64,000 nucleotides of DNA from Sphagnum compactum (taxonomy: Eukaryota; Bryophyta; Sphagnopsida; Sphagnales), in contig OZ234499.1 in the NCBI GenBank assembly GCA_965153455.1, positions 12,210,271 through 12,274,270 on the forward strand, in the 5' to 3' direction. Both the position numbers and the translations under genes were made by a program. Numbering within the stretch: the first letter of the stretch is position 1; every line of letters starts with the position of its first letter. The notes beneath the pieces are model-generated. The model saw only the letters and a program-made list of their open reading frames with translations. It did no database searches and had not been told where the DNA came from. This document shows, piece after piece, positions 33,546-45,179 of this stretch.

Positions 33546-36368
33546 TTGACTAGATAGATCAAAATCACAAGCAAGGATTATTTTCAAAATTGATTTTTAC
33601 TCGTTGCATAGTCAATCAAGTAATGGGTGCATTTTTTCTATTAGGAGCCACAAGCACAATTTTCATAAAAAATTTATAAGGAATGGATCAGGTAATCAAG
33701 TCGACACAACACAACATGATTGGTGGTTTTAAGAGAATGTTTTTAATATCATGACTTATAAATTGTTTAAAAAGTTTGGGTTCCATGTTGCTTTGCACTA
33801 CCAGTGACAATGATTAAATTATTTTTTGTGGACATAATCATTTTTTTGTAATCAATTTTTTTCTTTTCAAAAGATAAAAAATTATAAATTTCAATTTATG
33901 TGATTTTTTTCTATTTATATTTTTTTCATTCTTGATTTGGTAGGCAAAATGTCAACAGAAGTTTGATTCATTAGATAAGTTCACAACTAGAAACAAATAG
34001 ATAAAAGAAAAAGATCATTGAAAAGGTGAAAAACAAACAACAACAAAAAGATTCTAAAATGAAATTTGATCTATGACGAATTATAATCCAAAATGATTTT
34101 GGAATTGTCACAATGATGATCACCAAAATACCCATCCTACATAAACCAATTCCAATGAAACATTGTCACTCGAATTATTTTAATTTGTAAAACCCAAAAA
34201 AATGTTGCATTATATTCTTATGTGAAAGTTGTGTTTAAACACATTCTCATAAATATGTCATAAATATTTTCTTCAAAACTTGTTTAATGTCATTTCAACA
34301 ATGAAAGCACTAGTTACAAACATTTTGACATGTTTTTGCATTTGATATTTTTGGTTGGCATGATCTATTACTTTGGACTTTAACAACATAATACATAATG
34401 AAAAGCTCCATACAAAACTTTTACAAAAATCTAACAATGCATTCATTTTGAAGTTATAAAAACCTTCACATCTGAAAAATGGTTATGGCAAAGGTGATTC
34501 TTAAAAGAAAGAATGCACCCAAGTAGCCTATAATACCTAACATATCTACATGTAACACATGTCCTTGACATTATAAGGTTGGGAATCAGCTAGAAACTAA
34601 ATAAAAGCTTTAGCTATATGGTATGTATGTTGTAGAGACCTAGCAAAACCCACATAGGTTGGGAATTGTCAATTTGATGAAAAGAAATAATCAACACATA
34701 TATATTTATGTTTCATCCCAAGAGATTTGTAATCATAGAACATTAAAACCTTTCACTTGTCATTTTTCATTTGTTGCACACGTACTAAATTTTATTTTCA
34801 CTTTTAGCTCCCATTTTAATTTGAATTTGATTAGTGGGGGTTGACAATTGTGAAAAGTGCATGATAAATGAATTATTTGTTTTTGAAATGAGTTTTGTTT
34901 ACAAGAACCTAGGTACCAAGTCACAAGTGATTATCAAGTTGGGTATCAAGTTGAGGATTTTGAAATTGACCCTTATGTTTTATATAAAGTGTGTACTATA
35001 AAATATGCATGGGGAAATTGTTAATTAGGGTATTAATTACACAAGTGTATTGATAATAAGTGGGTCCCAAAGAAATTCAAAGTCTAATTATTTGATACTC
35101 AATGTGTGAGGCTCAAAAAATTTCAAATTTTACTTATTTTCCAAAAACATCACAAAGAGCATGCCTCACTAGTTTTTTAAAAAAGAAACCAACCAACACT
35201 AGAATTCCATCTATGAAAGAAGGTTGTTTGTTTGTTTTGTCACGATGAGATTTCCCAAACCATGACATTTCCTATTGTGTTCTTGGTACCATTGGAAAGC
35301 CCTTGATAAGTAGGGGTGCATGAAGTTGATTCATAATGTTTTGACCTACAATGGAGGAGTTATGAGTTTTGAGCAATTTTTATCATTGGAAATCCAATTA
35401 AATGATTTTGGAAAGAAAAATAAAATAACCAATTTACACTTGGGCCAAAAGCTCAGGGTACATTAGGAACATAGGCTTTCTTAGTTTGAAATGCTAAACT
35501 TGGGAGTTTGTATTTAGATCCTTGTGACCTGGACCTAAATTGACACCCTTTTGATGGAACACAAATAAAACTATTAGCATTTTGCTAAAACCAAAATTAA
35601 AGCCATAACTATGAAAAAACAACTCTTGAACACATGGTCACATTCTTGATGTAGGTAATTTGAACTTTTTTGAAAACTTGCCAAGTAGGGTGAACTTTAT
35701 AAAAAAATATAAGTTTTAATCAACTACAAAAAAATTGTATTCAATTATAATTTATTGTAGAACTCCATAACTATACAACTTTTGGTCTTAAGGAATGTGT
35801 AATGTACATGGAATTGGACCTAATTTTCAAACCAAACAAAGAGGTTTTTTCAATCTTGAATTTTTTTACCAAAACCAAAATTTTCAACTTTAAACATTTG
35901 AAAAATTGGGCTCAGACCCACACCCAAAAAACCTACCAAAAAACTTCAAATGTCAAAACCAATACCACAAGTTCTCATAAAAAGGACTAACTAGTCAATT
36001 GTGAAATAACTTATTTGGAAAACCATATAGATTACACAAGTACCTCCTAATTTATTTGAAAGTTTTACTAAAAGAAGCACTTGCAATAATAAAAGAAAAA
36101 TAAGGTCAATTTATTTACATATGAGCAAGCACCAAATTCCTAAGTAATTAGAACATATACAAATTTGCAAATTAGGGTATTCTAAAATGTTGTAACAACA
36201 TTTGATGAAAGACCATACCATAGAAGGCTATGTAATAAGCATGCACAAGCTCAATTAGAATTTTTTTTGTTCAACTTTTGGGAGTGCATAACAAGCTTAA
36301 TACCCAATGTGAAGCCACAAATCACAACCCTAGTGATCAAAATTATCACCATTGATATCCTAAGGTCT
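33546..36368. other. gene-free AT-rich spacer
   Basis: 33768-33815 is a short family E fragment (TTTGGGTTCCATGTTGCTTTGCACTAC). 35287-35305 shares a phrase with 12849-12868. The rest shows no gene; 35802-35990 and 34659-34844 are short frames without a domain. Confidence 0.5.
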
Positions 36369-37900
36369 TCAAACATTCCCATTTTGTTCACAAGTGGTAG
36401 TGAATTGAGATGTTGATGTTGTAGTGGATGCTTGTTGCTTATTTGATGAAGAAAGTGATTTATCATTGTTTCAATGGACACATTTCCATGATGAAAGCAC
36501 GTACCTGTATCATGTCAAGACTTTGTAATCTTAATTGTTCATGTTCATCACTATTCACTACAATATTGTTAACATCATTTCTTAAAATTGCCTACAAATC
36601 AACCTTATTTTCCCTTTGTGTTATCACTCAAATGGAAAGGTTTCTGGCAATGTATCAATATTTGATTTTATTTAGTATTTGAAAAATTCCATTCTTTTTT
36701 GACATTACAAAAACACAAAAGAACATAACATGCATGTATGATACCTAATCATTTTGCATTATAATTTAATATGTAACAATAATTATATTTCTATATTTTT
36801 GAAATTTTATTTGTACTATCACAATATAATTACATAACAATTCAAAAGTATTGTTATTTAGTACATGTTTCCATTTTGAAGTACTTTACCTCGGCACATT
36901 TCCTGAAAAGAACTTCACGATTATGGATAAGATGGCGCTTAGTTGCACCTTGATCAAGAAGTTTATCAAATTGACTCATACTGGCACACTTGTGGACACG
37001 AGCCAAAGCATCTTCCAATTCGACATTCAATGCGTCAAACATTGTGCTGAATTGCAAAATTATATATTTTTGGTCGTAACATAATTTGAGATGATTTGTT
37101 GAGATGAATTTATCCAAATAATGTCTAAACTTTAATTAAGCTTCAAGTGTTTTATTAGTCACATGGTTGATAATATATGAATGGAATTATGTGTGTGTGT
37201 GTGTGTGTTGTGCAATTTATCCACATACATTAGGTTGGGGAAAAAAGCTTTGGTGTTTCAACAAATTGAAGGAAATTACATAACAAATTTTTCCTTATTC
37301 CTTTCATTTAGTATGTTTGCACATGCTCATTTCATTATAAGGATAGTTGTATTTGAATTACATTGCATACACCACATAGGGAATTCATTGTGAATATATG
37401 CAACGAATAAAATTATCACATATTTTGAAATTTTCCCATAATATCTCATGTATGTAGTATACAAGCATAAAAGCACACAAGTTGAAAACAACTTTTAAAT
37501 ATTATGGTCATTTGTGCTTTGATGTTAAATCGAAATGTTTTGGAACTAGATTTAAACATGTACATTCTTAGATGATATATATATATAAATTCAATTGAAA
37601 ACATTAGATCCAAGATGTATGGGTTATCAATTTGCAAAGCACAAGAACGTTTCATTATTTGCTTATGAAATTCAAAGTAGCTAGATTTTGAATATCTTGT
37701 CCAAGCATGAACTACCTTGCACCAACAATTTCACAAAGATTTGGATTTCGTTGTTCAGCTTCAATCACAATTGGCCACAGATTGCATACAACTATGGCAA
37801 TATCATGGCAATGTGTGCGAAATGCTATGGTATCTTGTTGTGCATGGTTGATTGCTTCCATCAAATTCACACACTTTTGCACACAATCTACAACTTCCAT
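36369..37900 (-). CDS. small helical-bundle (HeLo/MLKL/RPW8/MCAfunc-like) protein
   Basis: Four exons (37900-37716, 37046-36890, 36591-36505, 36437-36369) have GT-AG borders and agree in phase at every junction, giving a 165-residue protein. The ATG at 37900 opens MEVVDCVQKCVNLMEAINHA. Later segments include LNVELEDALARVHKCASMSQ and HEQLRLQSLDMIQ, and the tail is Gln/Ser/Thr-rich. The pattern of amphipathic helices, the conserved-looking LEDALARVHKC and EQLRLQ phrases and the flexible tail resemble the N-terminal four-helix domains of plant MLKL-type, RPW8-type and MCA-type proteins. That resemblance is my judgement, not a search result. There is no kinase, NB-ARC or membrane part. The last intron would be only 67 bases, and its acceptor (AAATAAG) is weak. 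It may be a truncated or young pseudogene, or the exon set may be incomplete. Confidence 0.5.
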
Positions 37901-39210
37901 TTTTGCCTTTGTCTTTTTTCCACATCCTTATGCAACAACCTTGTTTTCTCAATGATTTTCATCATCCATATCATTTTCTTCACAAGTTTGAAAACTTCAA
38001 ACCTTTGTTGTTTGATCATCTTTTGCTAATAATTCCTCTGCAACATTTTACAACCATTAACTACTTGCTTTTTATTTGTGCTCATCAAATGTTCCATGTT
38101 CGTGATATGTGTTCCTTTGTAACATTGCAATATTAACAATCAACATCATTGACAAAGTTTTACATTCTTCCTCTCATATTTGTCCCAATTGACTCTTCCT
38201 TTTTGCACACATGGACTTTGAAACCTAAGGCAATCTAGGCAAACCTTTGAATTGTTTTTTCTAATTGCTCATTGGATTAAGTGCTTTAAAAGCATATTGT
38301 TACTTGGGTATCAACATTGGTAGCAAGTACACTACCAGGCTGATAGGATCTGAGCTGATACCAGTTTTATACCAGTTTCAGTACCAGGTATATACCCGCC
38401 TCATACCAGCCAAAAGTCAGTCTTGTGTACCCAGGACCAGACTGGTATGAAGTTTTTAAAAGTGCCCAATAGCAAGACCAGGATGGTGTGATATGTTTTT
38501 GAATGTACCCAATACCAGGGCCTCGCTGGTATGTTCAAAAGTCGATACCAAACCAACAGTAGTGAACACCAAACTCTTGAAAATTTCCCATTTGAATAAG
38601 AACAGACCATGAACAGAAACATGTTGTCATCAAATGGCTTAAATTCCTTATGTTGAACATAGCATCAAAAAGTCGTACATCAAGTGGAGCATGGTTTTCA
38701 TCTTTCGTAAATGTCCCAGTTTGCAGCATATACATCTTTTGCTGCAGGCATGTCATTATTAGTTTGTGAAATAGGAGCATGAATCTCCATTGTTTTCACT
38801 CTCTCATCGTTCTCAATACTTAAAAGCAACAAACTTCTCTCACAGGCCTAATTTTTGAGGTCCTGTGCAACTGGGAAAGTACAATACTTGAAAACACCTA
38901 TTTTATGCTCCTTTCTCACAATATGGAACAAGCCCAATTCACAAATGTGAACTATGTACACAGGCCTCATCAGTATTGGGGCTCATGTCTTTGATTTGCA
39001 AATACCTTTTGTACAGCTATTTTACAAGGAGCTAGAAAAGTCAAATTTTTAGAGACCGGGCAGCTTTGAATGCAAATTGAATTTACATTTGTAAATATCA
39101 GAGAATACCCACCTCTCAGAGAACCTGTAAATTACTGGTTCTGCTCCTGATAATATAGCCCTCATGTACTTGGTTGCTGTCTTGCCAAGCCACAAAATGG
39201 GTCGTGAAAA
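37901..39210. other. spacer between the helical-domain gene and SDH, with a CCAG-rich block
   Basis: 38300-38540 contains repeated TACCAG/CTGGTA phrases in both orientations (for example ATACCAGTTTTATACCAG and CCAGACTGGTATGAAG), suggesting a decayed fold-back element. 38541-39210 is the 3' flank of SDH. No further gene supported. Confidence 0.45.
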
Positions 39211-42200
39211 TCAGAATTTCTCAAGATGGTCTTCCAGTTTTATTCCAAGTGCTGCCAATATCTCCAACGCTGCAAGTACAAACAACAAAATTACAACCTT
39301 CTTCAAACTTCAAATATTAGCCCACTTTTTTCAGGCAATTTCAATGACCTAGTTCAGATCTAAATGCATCTGTCTTAAAACCTTGTGAACCCAATGATTG
39401 TATTGCATATTCCTGTACACCAATCACCTTAATGATCCATCCCATGATCCGTGCCTTTAGCCTAATTTTGGACATTGGAAAACCCATAATAAATCCACAT
39501 TCATTCTTGCAAAACTATTTCATTAATCCTCCATTTGTCACTGAATCTGGTATTGCAATAACCATGCAATTCCGTTGCTCTTTTGCTCCTTCACCCACAA
39601 AGTTGTGGACAAGCAATCTCTCAAGTAAATACATGACTCTCTCAAAGTTTTAAACATATGTACCCATCTGAAGTTCTCACAATCATCGCCACTTCCAGAG
39701 CATTGAATGGCCTTGCCTCCATGCTCATTACTCTTTCAAGGTTCAGAAATTGAGGGATTAGGGTTTAGGGACGAGGGAGACAAACCTGGTTCATACACTT
39801 CACTACACAATGGTCGCAAAACACCGCGTGATTTTACCTCCTCAAACAGCAACAACTGTAGTCACAACAAGCAATGCAAAAGGTGTGGTCGTACAGACAT
39901 TTTTAGCAATAATAAATAGTCTGTATATCCAGTCTTATGAAGCCTTATAAAAAATCAACTATGTTGAACTGTGTTGACAGCATTCTTATGGCATTCTTAT
40001 TGTCAGGATATTGCAGCAAATTACAAAGGCATTTGAATCCCTATAGCAATTTCTGAGTACTTGATTTGATTAACATATGGGATTAACATACAGATACCCT
40101 GCCCTACCCATGTAACTGCTGTCCAGATGCAATTCTACAGCACAGAGTACAGCAATAAACAATGTATTGGGTTTTCATCTACAGCATTAGAATGCAGAAT
40201 TAGGCTTCACACACTCGCAGTATGATTAGGACTATAGATTAACCCTAATCACACTTAATTGGATTTGAGGTTTTATTGGGTTAAGTATCAATCTTAGGAG
40301 GTCCTGAATTACCTGTGCTCCAATAGCCACAGGCAGGCTGACAGTGCGGGCCATAGCTGACTGAGGTCTGAGTAGCAATTCTGTATCCCTGTCATGGGTC
40401 TCTCCAAGCTCTAACAATGTGGCTGTCTGTTGCTCACAGATGTGACCATCATCATAAACTACCTCAAGCTCATGGTGCAAGAGCACCATATCCTGCTTTT
40501 TCTCACACCCCAAAACCCATGAATCAGGATGTAACCCCTAGTGCTGGCTAAGCAGCTCTTCCATACATCATAGGTACTACCCTCCTTTGTGACTGTGTAA
40601 ATGTTGAATCCATACATGGGAAAACATAATGATAGAAAAACTAAATGCAGTGCTTTCACAAGGGGTTACAAAGTGAAGACTAAGTTCATTGCTGTATTGT
40701 ACAAGTTGAAAGGAGTAGTTAACCTGCTCATTTGGAGCATAAGTAAGCCTCTGTTCCATTTGATGACAAAGAACATCAAATGCACTCTTCTTGCAAGCTT
40801 CTGGAACATTCTCTTCCGAATCAAGCCCAAGCCATCTGCAGACAATATTGCAAAAAGCCCATTTAGTCTTTATGAGCTTAGATCTTCACAATCTCCAGAA
40901 GTGACTACAGGATGATGTGTTGAGATGAGCCAAGTGATCTTGGGATTGTGATGCAGGGAAGCTATAACCAGACATAAGAAAGTGATGATGGATTATGTAC
41001 TCACTGAATGTTGGAAAATGTTTTGGGTAATTTACCTGATGCAATTTGCAGCTCTCAAAGCAACTGATGAGTTCTTGCAGCAACTCAGACCAGTCAATTT
41101 CTTTGTAATCCAAGTGGTAGAAACAGTGTTTGCTCCAGATGTGGTCATGAACTTTGTTGGGATGTCAGGGAGCTGAGAAAGGAGGTGCTCCAGAACTGCT
41201 CGATACGTCAAATTGGAAGAAGGTTCATTAGCAGCATTTAAGGGGAGTAGTGGATCCATGTTGAAAAAACCCAACTCACCCAAAACTGCCATTATCTCAC
41301 TGAAGCCCTCATAACGGAGAGTAGCTCGGAAGATTGTGGAAGCTTCTTTGTCAATTCCGTACAGATTTCCATAACTCAGAGAGTCCCGATTGGGTAATCG
41401 TTCAAGTGCAAACGCTGGCATGTTTTGCAACCTCAATGGCACAGCTGATGCAAACAGATCCTCCCCTGCACTCAATCATGGTGTGTAAGAAAAATGCAGA
41501 TCTATAAGACTGATGCAAACAACACCTCTACAACCACTAAATTCAAGCTTTACCTGCAACTTCAACTGTTCTGCCTTTGTACAAATAGACAGCAGAATTA
41601 CGCCCAGCTTTTATAGCTCCAGATGGATTCCAGCTAATAGAAAAAAAACAACTCAACATTAGCAATCGCCTCAATAAGATGCAATGACAATAGGCTCACT
41701 CATATTTGACAAAAGTGAGATCTCTGCTGTCACAGGAGTGATTCCTATTGTGAACTGTAAATTGATCAACTATGAACAATCTAATCTACAAACACAGAAA
41801 AAACCAGATTAAACTCCAAACCTGAATTTGTAGCCAAGGGGGTTGTTTGCAGCTGTAGGAGCAGGAAGGCCACCACAATATGAAACAAATGATTGAACCC
41901 GACCGCCCCTAGCATGCGCCTCATCAATCATCTTCATTGCCATCATATGATCTGTTGAATTCTTGAACCACAATTCTTAAGGTCTGCATAGAACTTCATT
42001 TGCAAGAAAACCCTTCCATGGTCATAACATCAACTACACGACCCAACAGATTGGTATGTAATATACCCAACCTAGAAATCACTAATAAGGTATCTGCCTC
42101 AGCAATGGCAACCAGTTTATCTGTTGGAGCAGCAGAGAGAAACGTATCTGTTTTAAAGTGGAGAAGAAAAAGAAGAAGAAGAAGAGTATTAGACCTATTC

Positions 42201-43388
42201 CAGGGTCCAATCCCATTTCACAAAGCAGTGATACATCTGCTTGTTTGGCCTTATCATCCAACAATGCCATCTCAGAGCTCACATAACTTGCTGTCACCAA
42301 ATGCTTCTTCAACTGCTTCCAAGCAATGCAACAAACAAGTTCAGGAAAGAACGAAGCTCTTGAAATTTATGAATTTGATTGGTGATTGGTATTCAGTTAA
42401 TAATCTGTAAGCCAAACTAAACTTTTAGAACTGATCATTTAGGAAACTCTAATCCCTTCTATTCTGGGTATAGCGATGGGCTTAGGGTTTAGGGTTTAGG
42501 GAAAGTGTTTATGAGAAGCTGACCTCAATGCAGGCATTGGCAACTGGGATATGGCAGTTTGCTGGTAGTAAGCTTATCACCACATTTGCCTGAGTGTTTA
42601 CACACACCCAAACATAAAAAGCTCCGTCAAATTCCTGACGAACAAATCTGTCTAGACCTAATGAAAAAAAAATTGAGGTTCTGCACTTTCAATAATGTCC
42701 ATTGTGTCAGATACTAGGGGGAATCTACAAGTACAAGTTTCTTTGATCCATCTGAGACAAAATTGGGTACCTCAGATATCAAGTCACGAAGTCGAGCTCC
42801 ATCTGAAACATCAAGTTGTGCAGCTGTTGCATTTGGAATGCCCTCCACAACCTGCATGACATAGTAATACATCAGACCTAGATCTGATCACTCCCAAAAG
42901 CACTTCAATCAAATACAGTATGACTCATTGAAGAGGTACCCTATGAAGAAAATTTCTTGAAGATTGAAAACATGAGAGATTTTGGTCTTCCAAAGCAAGT
43001 AACCTAACCTGATATGGTGCAAAACCTTTCAAGCTCTTGAATCTGGACTCAGATATAAGGATGTTGTTACCCCATATTAAAGAACCCCCCAGCCTAAAAC
43101 CCTTGAGGAAATGAGGAAACAATCCAAACTGCATCTCAATTTGGCAAGTTAGTGAAGCAAATGGACCTTTTCAGCATCTTCAAGAAACAAGGAAGCAAGC
43201 ACCACATCCACTGGCACATGAATTGTATGTCTGTGTGGATTTCCCAGCCGCCGGGTTATGAATTGTCCATCACTCAGGTATTTCACTGCAGGCTCACACA
43301 TCCGACCTGCTCCTAAGATGAGCACCTCTGGATGATGCCCTTCAGATCCTCTTTCTTTCAATTTCTGTTGTAAAGATTGCTTTGACAT
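39211..43388 (-). CDS. SDH: saccharopine dehydrogenase (SDH half of plant LKR/SDH), stand-alone
   Basis: Oxidises saccharopine to glutamate and 2-aminoadipate semialdehyde in lysine catabolism. Eleven exons: 43388-43167, 42851-42771, 42589-42524, 42312-42195, 41951-41822, 41633-41554, 41465-41036, 40835-40724, 40492-40313, 39855-39786 and 39269-39211. All have GT-AG borders and matching phases, giving about 515 residues. The Rossmann nucleotide-binding motif VLILGAGR is at 22-29, followed by [78 protein letters not shown] and the C-terminal GVLRPL and [17 protein letters not shown] blocks, in the order seen in plant LKR/SDH. The in-frame stop upstream of ATG 43388 and the absence of any LKR sequence up to 44.3 kb indicate a monofunctional gene. 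No disabling change was seen. Confidence 0.93.
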
Positions 43389-44020
43389 TCTGCTGTCTCC
43401 AAAACAGAACTACAATTATGGGTTTTTTCCTTGGTTCTCTCTTGCTGCTGCTGCTGCTGCTGCTGCTATCACTACCAACTTCCTGACCCTGAAACCCTAA
43501 ACCTAAACCCTTCCATTTAGTCCTTCCTCACTTGATCTGCTTCCGCCTGCAGAGAACATCCAAAAGAGAAGTGACACAGGTGCGTGGAGCTTTTCTCTGG
43601 CTTGTACTACATGTGCATCTTTGCAATCACCCATCTTCAGAAAAACAGTCGAGCAGAACCAAGTCCAGTGCCAGAAACAAAAGGACTTGAAAGGAGGAAA
43701 GGGTCTGAGTGACGATGGATCCACAAACTTGGTGACAATCTTTTGTCGCATTCATTCTCAGATTCTTTTGGGTAGTTAAAACCATCCCCAGCAGTGCTCA
43801 GTATGTAACCCTGCACATTGAAATTGAATGAAGAAAAATCAAAACATGCCGGTTTGGGTTCGGCTCAGCGAAATTGGTTTTGGCCCAGCATTTGAGCAGA
43901 GCGTTGCTTAGAGGCCGATAAAAGGCAGAGAAAAGCTATGCACCTGTCAGAGAAGAGAGTAATAAATATGATTTGACTGCTGGTGGTCCGATTCTGATTG
44001 GTCAATCATAATGATTGGAT
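43389..44020 (-). promoter_or_regulatory. SDH 5' leader and upstream region
   Basis: On the minus strand an acceptor TTTTGGAGACAGCAG lies one base before the ATG, and another (CAATGTGCAG) lies at about 43812, so the leader is probably spliced. A (CAG)7-type run (43446-43469, GCTGCT on plus) and AGGGTTTAGG telo-box-like sequence (43487-43506) are in the leader. Two CCAAT motifs (near 44000 and 44018) fit an upstream promoter. The open frame 43503-43751 is in the leader and shows no LKR similarity. Confidence 0.5.
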
Positions 44021-44328
44021 GATCCACCTGGTTTGCTATTAGCAGTCTCCCAGCCAGCCAGCCATTTGCAGTCCCAATTTTAGTTTTATGGGTGGAGTTA
44101 CGAAAAAGTAAAATAACTAAAACTTGGATGTGAGAAATGTTTTTTTAGCAGGGTCACATATTGAATGTGCACCCCTGTGTCGAAAGTGGAGGTGTCCATG
44201 ATTTGGGTGTAAAGCTTGAAATCTATCTATCTACAAATTTAGAGAAAGAACACAAATTTCACTCCACTTTTTAAGTCTTTTACTTGCCCTGATATTTTTT
44301 TAATTATTGGAAAGAAACATATTAACCA

Positions 44329-44520
44329 GTGTTGGCGAGTTATTCAGTTTTGACCGGGTTATCAACCCGGTTATATTAATAATGTATTATGTAGTTGATT
44401 TTTTGATGACCGCCTTGGTATCGAATTCTCAAAATCTAGTAACCTACCTGGATTATTCGATTACCATCGAGGTAGGTTATGAATCTTTAAACACTACTAC
44501 AATTTTTTTTTAAGGAATCA
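44329..44520. mobile_element. possible hAT-like non-autonomous element
   Basis: Begins CAGTGTTGGCGAGT, similar to many hAT-type termini. Contains two fold-backs (ACCGGGTTATCAACCCGGTT and AACCTACCTGG...CGAGGTAGGTT), and at 44492-44501 TAAACACTAC may be the degenerate opposite end. Without a clear second terminus or an 8-bp duplication this is tentative. Confidence 0.3.
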
Positions 44521-45179
44521 AAATAATTTTCATTCATAGTCCTTAAAAAAACCCTATAACCAATGTATAACCAGCAGGTTAATTGATGGTTCTCAAATGG
44601 GTATTTGAAAAACCTACTCTCATGCATTAACCTAACCAATAGTTATTACCCAAAAAATTTTGATAACCTGCCTGGCACCCAAAAAAAATTCGATATTCAT
44701 GACTTCTGTGGTCCCAAAATTTTCAAAAAATAACCTACCCAATAATTTTTCTTATAAGTAATATAAGTATATTTCATCAAGTATTTTGTCTTGACACTCC
44801 CCAACCACAAATTTATCAACCAATAAATAGGGATTTTTTTTTGTTTATTGTCAAAACTTATTTTCTCTTAGTTTTTTCGAAGTACATTCTTAATAGACCC
44901 GCCCAAGGGTTTTCTATCCACCCATATTTTGGATGCTACTTTATTGTTGACATATGCATGATATAGGGTAAATGTGGGTAAATGTGGATATCCATACTTC
45001 TTTTGTATATTTTATCATGCTTTCATTTGACAATAGTTGAATATAAACTTAATTTTATTAGTTGGTATCAAAGTAGAAATTATGAATGGAGATTATTAGT
45101 TCTTAATTTTGTAAGAACACACATATATACATTGGCTTTTGTCGCAAAAAAATTGTTTGTGAATAAAAAATCAAAGAAA
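44521..45179. other. gene-free AT-rich spacer
   Basis: Contains further TAACCTGCCTGG/TAACCTACC phrases related to the element on its left. No gene seen. Confidence 0.45.

Noticed and set aside
36251-36481. Unspliced minus-strand frame with a hydrophobic tail near the helical-domain gene
   Set aside because: It overlaps the last exon in a different frame and starts inside the last intron. The spliced reading keeps phase with three upstream exons.
43503-43751. Minus-strand frame upstream of SDH as a possible LKR piece
   Set aside because: No LKR motifs; its frame does not join SDH exon 1 with an open reading frame from an ATG, and an in-frame stop precedes the joined alternative.
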